Part shown: one piece after another, positions 39,605 to 45,202 of the stretch
Layout: each line of letters begins with the position of its first letter
Position numbering within the stretch: the stretch's first letter is position 1
Program-made: the position numbers and the translations under genes
Origin: a virus
Strand: one strand, 5' to 3'
DNA: 45,202 nt
IMG/VR virus record: IMGVR_UViG_3300009032_000004
Span: 1-45,202 of that record
Notes under the pieces: generated by a model
Database searches by the model: none
What the model was told of the DNA's origin: nothing
What the model saw: the letters and a program-made list of their open reading frames with translations, nothing else

Positions 39605-42349
39605 TTATCTCGGAAACAGCGGCTGCGGCACACGCTGTGATTTGGACTGAGTTGCAGGCTGGAAACCCTCAGCCGATTCCCCGTAACGCTGCGAAGCCAG
39701 CACCGCTCGACGCCTCGCGTTTGCCCAACGGTCTGCCGTCACTCCTTTTTTTGCCCGGCCCGGCCCGTGTCCCTCGCGGATCAACAGTTCGCCGAATTGC
39801 GTAAAAGCATCGCCGCAATTTTCGACCAGCATCCCATTGGCGTAATAAACGTTATGGTTTGCTACTCGAAGATTGAAGACGATTCGCTTTCCTGATCTTG
39901 GAAACGTTCCATGCGTTGCATTTAGGCGAGCAGGTTTTTGAGTTAGTTTTAACGGACGCGTTCCAATAGCTACCGCAAATTGAGCAAACACGCGGCTCAG
40001 TTTTTGTAGGGTTACGAGCAATCCACGACTTTGATCCGCAGGCTTTTGAACAGAATTTTGCCCGCTTCCAGATAGAGAAGAACTGCTTTTGGCAAACTTC
40101 GCAGTTTTTCGACAGGAGGTTTTTTCTCCTCTCCAAAAAGGTCTTTTGTCCATGCTGTCGGTGCCATTCCAATCCTTCCGGGCTGGAGTGCCATGCCTTA
40201 GCTGCTTCTCGTGCAGAAGGAAGCCAGGCCATGAGTTTGTCGCGGTATCCGGGCTCCTGTAACATCCGGTGCTGAATGTGTAATTTACTGTGCTTGGAAC
40301 GCTCCACCAATTCCAGATTTTCGATTCGGTTATCTTGCCAATCCCCGTTCCGATGATGGACACACAATTTTGGAGCGATTGGGCCAAAGTGTTGAACCCA
40401 GATAACCCGATGTAGAAGTCTTTCTTCGATATTCTTTTGATCGGCTTGGTAATATCGACCCGTCGTTTGAAGGCGAAACTTTCGTCCTTCGTGAAGAATG
40501 CATTTAGGAGGTTCCATAGCCCAATTCTTTTGATAGACTCAATTTCATCAGTCAAAGACAATGAGTCTAATCTAACCCAACCCCTGTTCCAAGTGAAGAT
40601 GCGATGGGATCCCTTCCCGACAAGTTCTCGACCATACGTATTCCTGATTGCCCACAGTTCTGAAGTTTCTGAAGAGATAACCTCCTCAATTGTTTGGTCC
40701 CCCATTGGAGTTGTGACCAAATCTCCAGCCCTAAGCCATTCGATCGGTTTGTCTCCATTTGGCGTGGAAATCACAGTTCCTGCCACAAAGCAGTCAGGGG
40801 ATCGGCCCAGTCTAGCTTTCAACTCATCCTTGGTCTCGGCGACCTGTACCGTCCCCTGCGTCTTTTTCTTAGTAAAATAGCGGCGTGAATAGAGGTCGTC
40901 TGCCGTGAGCGGGTTCAGGTTGGATAGTCCGCCTAGGATGCCCTCTTCGCAGGATACACGGGCACGGAACCATAGCTCTGTGACGAATTTCTCATACACA
41001 TCGCAGCACTTGTCTATGTCTTCGGTCGTCACTGGCCTCTCGGTCGCTGCACCGCCGTAGTCGATACCCTGAACGTCGCGGGACCACTCTTTTTGGAGGA
41101 TGGCGAACACGCCACGGCCACCACCGGACCTGTCCATGATGAAGTTCTTGGGGGTAACACCCATCTGTTTACAGCGATCACGAACCCAGTAGGCGATTTG
41201 GAAGTCCTTGGGCGTCGGGTCGCCCGACTTGAACCTAAAATTCTCACTCTGGGTCCCGCTGATAGCATAACGCCCATCACGCAAAGCACCTTTGTCCCCA
41301 AAATGCATGGCGCAGGCATCGTGCTCAAAAGCGGGGTCAAGAGTGGCGACCGGCTCGGTGCGGAAATCGAAGATGATGGGTGGCTTGGCCTTCTCGATCA
41401 CGCCAGACGGGAAAATGCGGTTTACCAGACCATCGGGCGGAAACCACCCACGAATCTGAGACCACCATTCGACCGAATCCTCGCCGTGGTTCTTCCGCGT
41501 CTCCTCCACGTCAGCCCGACTCAGGATGCCGGTGAAGATTTTCGTCCCTCCCCTCATGTTCGGGCTCTGCAATCCATCGAAATGCAGGCAAATCCCGCCC
41601 TTTTTCGTCACCCACGACAAATCCGTGTCCCGCACCGAACTCCACCCCCCCTCAGGCTCGCAGAAATCACCAAATTTGCTCACTTTCTCGACCGGATTGG
41701 CGAGCATGACGCAGCGGGCGTCCGGGGCGGACATCGGATTGCCCATCGCGTCGAAAATCACCGCATCAATGTCCTCGGCCTCGTCCAAAAACAGGCGGCG
41801 GCGCGGAGCGTGACCACCCTTGATACGACCTGCCGCATCCTGCGTGTGATTTACCGCCATGCCCTGGATTTGAAACTTCTCGCCGGACTCGTGTGACGCG
41901 CTTTCTGGGTAAACCCTCAGTTCATTCGTCGTGCTCCGAACTTGGTAAGCCTGCTGGACGGCAGAAGTCTCAATCGCCCGCAGCAGATCGCTCCACATAC
42001 GGAGCCTCAGGCCCTCGAACGTCACCGTAGCGAACGAAGTCAGGGTCATGTAGGGGTTGGCGCAGTAGTCGAGCCACGCAATATGCGCTGACGTAAACGA
42101 CTTGGACGCACGCCGATGGCCGATCACCGAAATCCACTTATACCGGCACCACGCCTGAATCAGCATTTCGACCCAATCCGACCACTCATAGTTGGGCCAC
42201 ATGATGTGGTAGGCATTCTTAAAGTGCTGCTCAGTCCCTAGCCCGCCATCCGCAGGACCATGCGCGGTACGGTAGCATTGCAGTTCGAGTGCAAGCTTGG
42301 GCGTTCCTTTGGGCACCTTCAGCCCATAGACTTCAACGAACTCGGCCAC
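39605..42349 (-). CDS. terL: Terminase large subunit containing an intein
   Basis: 914 residues including a 325-residue intein. The ATPase part has a Walker A variant GHRRASKSFT (residues 77-86) and Walker B LFLDEAE (D189-E190). The nuclease part has VATLDP (D338), FIMDRSGGG (D406) and, after splicing, RSPDCGDAFT (D519 with D847). Its motor pumps DNA into the head and its nuclease cuts the concatemer. The intein interrupts the last nuclease motif, exactly between D519 and C845. The Walker A motif is unusual (HRRA instead of a Gly-rich loop). The gene sits beside a YegP-like gene and is followed by the tail genes. Confidence 0.9.
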   Translation of the reverse strand: MAEFVEVYGLKVPKGTPKLALELQCYRTAHGPADGGLGTEQHFKNAYHIMWPNYEWSDWVEMLIQAWCRYKWISVIGHRRASKSFTSAHIAWLDYCANPYMTLTSFATVTFEGLRLRMWSDLLRAIETSAVQQAYQVRSTTNELRVYPESASHESGEKFQIQGMAVNHTQDAAGRIKGGHAPRRRLFLDEAEDIDAVIFDAMGNPMSAPDARCVMLANPVEKVSKFGDFCEPEGGWSSVRDTDLSWVTKKGGICLHFDGLQSPNMRGGTKIFTGILSRADVEETRKNHGEDSVEWWSQIRGWFPPDGLVNRIFPSGVIEKAKPPIIFDFRTEPVATLDPAFEHDACAMHFGDKGALRDGRYAISGTQSENFRFKSGDPTPKDFQIAYWVRDRCKQMGVTPKNFIMDRSGGGRGVFAILQKEWSRDVQGIDYGGAATERPVTTEDIDKCCDVYEKFVTELWFRARVSCEEGILGGLSNLNPLTADDLYSRRYFTKKKTQGTVQVAETKDELKARLGRSPDCFVAGTVISTPNGDKPIEWLRAGDLVTTPMGDQTIEEVISSETSELWAIRNTYGRELVGKGSHRIFTWNRGWVRLDSLSLTDEIESIKRIGLWNLLNAFFTKDESFAFKRRVDITKPIKRISKKDFYIGLSGFNTLAQSLQNCVSIIGTGIGKITESKIWNWWSVPSTVNYTFSTGCYRSPDTATNSWPGFLLHEKQLRHGTPARKDWNGTDSMDKRPFWRGEKTSCRKTAKFAKSSSSLSGSGQNSVQKPADQSRGLLVTLQKLSRVFAQFAVAIGTRPLKLTQKPARLNATHGTFPRSGKRIVFNLRVANHNVYYANGMLVENCGDAFTQFGELLIREGHGPGRAKKGVTADRWANARRRAVLASQRYGESAEGFQPATQSKSQRVPQPLFPR
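39818..40792 (-). other. Intein inserted in the terminase nuclease motif
   Basis: Residues 520-844 of the terminase frame. The N-terminal block CFVAGTVISTPNGDKPIEWL starts with the splicing Cys. The Hint fold is followed by the block B-type histidine in GKGSHRIFTWNRGW. The C-terminal block RIVFNLRVANHNVYYANGML is followed by VEN-C, the Asn/Cys junction. The penultimate residue is Glu rather than the usual His. Excision joins RSPD to CGDAFT and restores the nuclease site. A separate HNH gene occupies most of the middle in another frame. Confidence 0.85.
39852..40517 (-). CDS. HNH endonuclease encoded out of frame inside the intein
   Basis: 221 residues on the terminase strand but in a different frame. 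LHRVIWVQHFGPIAPKLCVH and HHRNGDWQDNRIENLELVER form an HNH_3-type domain with the catalytic His and Asn. A helical linker (GLEWHRQHGQKTFLERRKNL) and two C4-type zinc fingers (CEVCQKQF, KFCSKAC; CSICGSYW, TCSPKCN) follow, a layout common for free-standing homing endonucleases. It lies wholly within the intein and would be expected to mobilise it. The in-frame terminase reading of this stretch is Ser/Lys/Arg-rich and looks like a shadow. Confidence 0.75.
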   Translation of the reverse strand: MEPPKCILHEGRKFRLQTTGRYYQADQKNIEERLLHRVIWVQHFGPIAPKLCVHHRNGDWQDNRIENLELVERSKHSKLHIQHRMLQEPGYRDKLMAWLPSAREAAKAWHSSPEGLEWHRQHGQKTFLERRKNLLSKNCEVCQKQFFSIWKRAKFCSKACGSKSWIARNPTKTEPRVCSICGSYWNASVKTNSKTCSPKCNAWNVSKIRKANRLQSSSSKP

Positions 42350-42352
42350 GGT

Positions 42353-42553
42353 TTATGGCTGTTCAGAATTAGCGATAGGAGCCCACTCGTAATCAACGCC
42401 CCATATTTCCTTCAGAAGCCAATTATCATCAGAAAGGCATCTTCCGATTGATCCCTTGATCCTCACAAAATATGGACCAGTTTTAGGTGCTGGTCCCGGT
42501 CGCCATTCAGAAGGACCAATGGCACAATTTACCGCAATAGATTGGATGTTCAT
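42353..42553 (-). CDS. Hypothetical protein (66 aa) between a membrane gene and the terminase
   Basis: Starts at the ATG at 42553 (NIQSIAVNCAIGPSEWRPGP) just after the upstream gene ends; the longer frame from 42640 would overlap it by 77 bases. It is aromatic and Cys-containing (GRCLSDDNWLLKEIWGVDYE). Its stop is three bases before the terminase start. Function unknown. Confidence 0.5.
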   Translation of the reverse strand: MNIQSIAVNCAIGPSEWRPGPAPKTGPYFVRIKGSIGRCLSDDNWLLKEIWGVDYEWAPIANSEQP

Positions 42554-42563
42554 CAGGCTACCG

Positions 42564-42920
42564 TCATTCGGGGTTTCTGTTTCGTTCAAGAGCCCGAGCA
42601 ACCCGGCGCTGTTCAGTGGAAATCCCGTCCAACTGGCCACTTACCTTAATCATCAATTCCCTCGTCTCCGTCAGCTTCGCATCAATTACCGTCAGCTTTA
42701 TCTCAGAACCCAAAATCCGCTGGCCGTTCGCCACAACAATCGTATCCCTTACCCGGTTGTCAGTCTTTAGATCGTAGTAAGAGGCCAACCCACAGAGAAT
42801 CACGGTAATAATCGCCCAGAAATTGGTCGTGCTCATCGTCCACTTGATCTTGCTCAAATCAATCGGAGGGGTCGAATCACCTTCTCGGGTCCGATACTTC
42901 ATTAACGAAGAAAAATTCAT
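42564..42920 (-). CDS. Membrane protein with periplasmic helix (118 aa)
   Basis: One membrane segment at residues ~33-50 (NFWAIITVILCGLASYYDL) with a charged N-terminus and a long helical C-terminal domain (KLTETRELMIKVSGQLDGIS). This resembles an inner-membrane spanin or a holin-like protein and sits next to the lipoprotein gene. No lysis family can be assigned from sequence. Confidence 0.5.
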   Translation of the reverse strand: MNFSSLMKYRTREGDSTPPIDLSKIKWTMSTTNFWAIITVILCGLASYYDLKTDNRVRDTIVVANGQRILGSEIKLTVIDAKLTETRELMIKVSGQLDGISTEQRRVARALERNRNPE

Positions 42921-42967
42921 TCGCGAGGAATTTGCAAGATTAGCAGTCTACCGGAATTCCGGTAGCT

Positions 42968-43651
42968 TTACGCTGACATCGGCGGAGTCGGCAGGTTCGC
43001 GGGCGGGGACTTTATAGTTTCAGTCGTCGTTACTGTCGCAGACACGGGCTGACGCTCGCCCTTGAAGAACCCGGCGTGCATTCCCGCCGCAACTCCAACC
43101 GCCGCAACGCCTACGGCCCAGACCCAGCTTGGCATATCCGCCAGCTTCCACGCCGCGAAAAAAACTCCTGACGCCACGCCGCATAGCAAGGCCGGGGTCG
43201 GAAATTTCAAATAGAGCCATACCACTGCCCCTAACAGTGACGCCAAAGCCGCATACAAAAGCGGCTTCTTGCTCTGGATTTCTTGAGCCCTCATGGCCAC
43301 CGACGTGTCCACGGTCCCGGAATTCGCATTCGTCGTCGTGTCGAACGCCAGAAATTCACTCGGCTTATCAAAACGGTAGGCCGTCACGCTGCTCGCCGGG
43401 ATTGCAGGCCTATCCCCGAACGCCGCTTGGCCCTCAGTCCGTGTAACCGTAACTTCCGTTCCTGCCGGGATCACAAAACCCGACCTCGTCTCCTTCTGCT
43501 CAATCGTCGCCGCCTTGCCCACCATTTCCGGCGGTTTCACCACCGTATTCCCGACCTTGATGCTCGGCATCCGCGCCCCACCCAACCACCCAGGGACATG
43601 TGAACACCCGCACAAACCCAAGATCATCGCTATAGCCAACGCTCGTTTCAT
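42968..43651 (-). CDS. Lipoprotein with C-terminal membrane helices (spanin-like)
   Basis: I start at 43651, where KRALAIAMILGLCGCS gives a signal peptide with a lipobox ending in LCGC; the first 12 residues of the longer frame are then a spurious extension. The central part is a periplasmic domain (SGFVIPAGTEVTVTRTEGQA). It ends with three hydrophobic segments (LYAALASLLGAVVWLYLKF, LLCGVASGVFFAAWKL, WVWAVGVAAVGVAAGM). A lipid-anchored N-terminus joined to membrane helices recalls one-protein spanins, which disrupt the outer membrane. The three helices are more than usual. Neighbours are the membrane gene and a zinc-binding small protein. Confidence 0.5.
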   Translation of the reverse strand: MKRALAIAMILGLCGCSHVPGWLGGARMPSIKVGNTVVKPPEMVGKAATIEQKETRSGFVIPAGTEVTVTRTEGQAAFGDRPAIPASSVTAYRFDKPSEFLAFDTTTNANSGTVDTSVAMRAQEIQSKKPLLYAALASLLGAVVWLYLKFPTPALLCGVASGVFFAAWKLADMPSWVWAVGVAAVGVAAGMHAGFFKGERQPVSATVTTTETIKSPPANLPTPPMSA

Positions 43652-43689
43652 CGGCCCCCTTCTTTTCCGCCACTGAGTGTATCGCAAGC

Positions 43690-43995
43690 TTATACGCCCG
43701 CCAATTTCTGCTTCTTCTTCTCCTCGTACCTCATTCGCCCCAACAGGCTGTTCGTCTCACAGCACTCCACGCACAGCAGGCCATACGACCCATCCGGGTA
43801 TTTCTTCGCCGGCTTGCAGCAGTCCCGGCACACATGCTTTTCCCTCCGCTCCGCGTACCTCACCGCAGTCCTGCTCTTCCCCGACTTCCCATTCGGACCA
43901 CGCTTCAGCATCCCCGTCCCGCCACTCGGCTCAGGAAACTTCACCAGCCCCTCCGCCACCATCGCCTCCATGTCGATTCCCATGTAGTTCTTCAT
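43690..43995 (-). CDS. Small zinc-ribbon protein (101 aa)
   Basis: Two Cys pairs (HVCRDCCKPA and LLCVECCETN) form a probable zinc ribbon. The rest is basic and hydrophilic (KRGPNGKSGKSRTAVRYAER; RMRYEEKKKQKLAGV), suggesting nucleic-acid binding. It overlaps the upstream gene by four bases. Function unknown. Confidence 0.5.
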   Translation of the reverse strand: MKNYMGIDMEAMVAEGLVKFPEPSGGTGMLKRGPNGKSGKSRTAVRYAERREKHVCRDCCKPAKKYPDGSYGLLCVECCETNSLLGRMRYEEKKKQKLAGV

Positions 43996-44276
43996 TCTTT
44001 AAAATTCGGGTTCGGCGCATACGTCCGCTGAAAATCCTCCGCCGACATCACAAAATTCCGTTTCGGGTGCCCGTACAGTTCCTGCACGAACCACCACCCG
44101 TCAGGCACCATCACCTTCTCCTTCCCCTTAGGGTTCACCGCCACGTGCAGCGTCCGGTTATTCCCGTCCTTCTCGCACGCCAGTCCGAATATCTTCGTGA
44201 ATATCCCAGTCTCCGTAGCCTCGTACGAAAACTGCCTCGCCTCATATTCCGCCGTTCTATGGATGTAGCGTCCCAT
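43992..44276 (-). CDS. Hypothetical protein (94 aa)
   Basis: A mixed protein (YIHRTAEYEARQFSYEATET; KVMVPDGWWFVQELYGHPKR). Its stop overlaps the next start by four bases. Similar short proteins with a WWFV-type motif occur in phage early/late junctions. No family assigned. Confidence 0.5.
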   Translation of the reverse strand: MGRYIHRTAEYEARQFSYEATETGIFTKIFGLACEKDGNNRTLHVAVNPKGKEKVMVPDGWWFVQELYGHPKRNFVMSAEDFQRTYAPNPNFKE

Positions 44277-44278
44277 TT

Positions 44279-44500
44279 TTATCCCCCACCATGGGGCTCA
44301 GTCGGATCCCCATCCGTCAGCACCCAGTCCCCTACCTCGCTCTTCGTCAGCACACCCTCCCTCATCCCTACAAGCCTACTCTCCCCATCAAAGTCCCACC
44401 TCGGAGCGACCGTAATTCGCACCCGCACTCCCCCTCCCCCTCCCTCTCCCCCTCTCCCTGCCCCTGCCCCAATTTTCCTCTCCGGGTCGTAAATCATCAT
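44279..44500 (-). CDS. Hypothetical Gly/Arg-rich protein (73 aa)
   Basis: Begins MMIYDPERKIGAGAGRGGEG, with a glycine run, then a short globular piece (REGVLTKSEVGDWVLTDGDP). The glycine run comes from a purine-rich stretch and may be unstable. Coding support is moderate: close spacing with both neighbours and no stop for 73 codons. Function unknown. Confidence 0.4.
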   Translation of the reverse strand: MMIYDPERKIGAGAGRGGEGGGGGVRVRITVAPRWDFDGESRLVGMREGVLTKSEVGDWVLTDGDPTEPHGGG

Positions 44501-44506
44501 ATATCC

Positions 44507-44743
44507 TCAAAACGTGATGAACCCGTGCCCTCCCAAGCTCAACAACACGTTCATCAAAAAAATCACCACCAACAAAATCATCACCACACGGATCACCGTC
44601 TTAAACGGCTCCGCTATCGGCAACTGTCCCAACCCCCACGTCACCACCCAAAAAATCAGCCCCCCCACCACCAACTGCAAAAGCAGAGTCCCCACCCCGC
44701 TTGCGCTTACCGTCCATGCCGCCATCGTAATCAAGGAGTTCAT
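44507..44743 (-). CDS. Holin-like membrane protein (78 aa)
   Basis: Two membrane helices: residues ~16-38 (GTLLLQLVVGGLIFWVVTWG) and ~50-70 (VIRVVMILLVVIFLMNVLLS), with a short charged loop between. The size and topology suit a two-helix holin or a small transporter-like membrane peptide. With the spanin-like gene nearby, a lysis role is plausible. Confidence 0.45.
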   Translation of the reverse strand: MNSLITMAAWTVSASGVGTLLLQLVVGGLIFWVVTWGLGQLPIAEPFKTVIRVVMILLVVIFLMNVLLSLGGHGFITF

Positions 44744-44907
44744 CTCCCCTTTCTCACCTCCCTTTCCCCTAAGTTCAATCCCCTTCTTCCTCTACTCCAC
44801 TCATTCTCACCACCTTTTCGGCCCCTCACGCGTCTCGTTTTTGTGAGACGGGTAGTTTATGCTAAACGGGGGGGTGAATCCGGGGGTGGGGGATGCCGGC
44901 GGGGTGG
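44744..44907. other. Intergenic region with a hairpin
   Basis: No gene seen. A perfect 6-pair stem (CGTCTC 44831-44836 with GAGACG 44845-44850) with an eight-base loop sits 58 bases after the HNH gene end. It is not followed by a T run on the minus strand, so it is a weak terminator or a regulatory hairpin before the holin-like gene. Confidence 0.35.
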
Positions 44908-45186
44908 TCAGGGCTTGCGGATTCGCTGCGTTGGTGTTCCCCCAACCATGCGCCCCTTGCTGGCTGCATCTGCCATGTTCTCGGAGTGTGTCCCGAGAAA
45001 CAGGTGCTGGGGATTGCAGCACTTGCGGTTGTCGCAGTGGTGGCAAACGCAGAGTCCTTCTGGAATCGCGCCGTTGAACACTATCCACGCCATGCGGTGA
45101 GCCAGCGTCCCTTTCCCGTTCATTGACGTTCGCCCGTATCCGGCGATTTCAATCTGTTTCTGCCAGTGCCAGCATCCCGAGGGCAT
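44908..45186 (-). CDS. HNH endonuclease (92 aa)
   Basis: An HNH_3-type domain: [20 protein letters not shown], then [20 protein letters not shown], and [20 protein letters not shown] with the catalytic His-His and Asn-x-His-type residues. Such small nucleases cut near packaging or insertion sites; an HNH beside the terminase genes often assists packaging. The frame continues upstream to the window edge, so a longer start beyond the edge is possible, but the ATG at 45186 gives a complete domain. If the window is circular the small terminase gene lies just upstream. Confidence 0.7.
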   Translation of the reverse strand: MPSGCWHWQKQIEIAGYGRTSMNGKGTLAHRMAWIVFNGAIPEGLCVCHHCDNRKCCNPQHLFLGTHSENMADAASKGRMVGGTPTQRIRKP

Positions 45187-45202
45187 TTGCTGGACGTTAC
45201 GC

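Noticed and set aside
41093-41896. 267-codon plus-strand frame opposite the terminase
   Set aside because: It is antisense to the well-supported terminase ATPase domain and has no protein-like motifs.
42554-42640. Extended start of the 66-residue gene before the terminase
   Set aside because: It would overlap the upstream membrane gene by 77 bases, unlike the short overlaps elsewhere.
43677-44492. 271-codon plus-strand frame rich in Pro, Ser and His
   Set aside because: It is the complement of three tightly spaced minus-strand genes and its composition is low complexity.

Overview
The window looks like the genome of a tailed double-stranded DNA phage, most likely short-tailed (podovirus-like). 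It carries a terminase, portal, scaffold, major capsid, a tail-adaptor/nozzle pair and large internal-virion-type proteins. I see no tape measure, tail sheath or major tail tube gene. It has no DNA polymerase, primase, helicase, RNA polymerase, integrase or clear repressor, so it must lean heavily on its host. The host is not identifiable from the sequence. A lipoprotein signal and heptosyltransferase-like enzymes suggest a Gram-negative bacterium. Translation starts rarely show a Shine-Dalgarno sequence; instead A/C-rich leaders (AAACCC..AAAA-ATG or CCACC-ATG) recur.

The two ends appear to belong together. The small-terminase-like gene runs off the left edge on the minus strand. If the right end is joined to the left, it stops two codons past the junction, 10 bases before the HNH gene that opens the right end. 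The large terminase follows on the same strand. The window is therefore probably one complete, circularly permuted genome.

Region 1-519 (minus) is the small terminase. Region 975-3439 (plus) holds small early-type genes, including three related alanine-rich repeat proteins with a shared leader. Region 3440-4310 is gene-poor, full of hairpins and bounded by terminators: a candidate large structured RNA. Region 4010-5419 (minus) is a four-gene group: a ribbon-helix-helix protein, a membrane protein, a protein ending in a sliding-clamp-binding motif, and a GAKGGR-type protein. Region 5518-10808 (plus) carries an ERF annealing protein with a YqaJ-type exonuclease, a tetrapeptide-repeat DUF6745 protein, several small genes and a secreted lysozyme-like protein.

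From 10752 to the right end almost everything is on the minus strand and forms the late region. In transcription order from the right: HNH endonuclease, membrane and lysis-type genes, large terminase (interrupted by an intein that contains an out-of-frame HNH gene), YegP-like protein, tail adaptor, nozzle, fibres, a dioxygenase-SET fusion, internal virion proteins, LamG and fibre proteins, a zinc-ribbon protein, portal, scaffold, major capsid, terminator, and a last tail fibre.

Two plus-strand islands interrupt it. At 19605-23989 lies a five-gene glycosyltransferase/methyltransferase operon. At 39268-39604 lie two small genes, one a ribbon-helix-helix protein. The glycosylation island, the dioxygenase-SET protein and the fibres together suggest that this phage chemically decorates its own virion or its host's surface.
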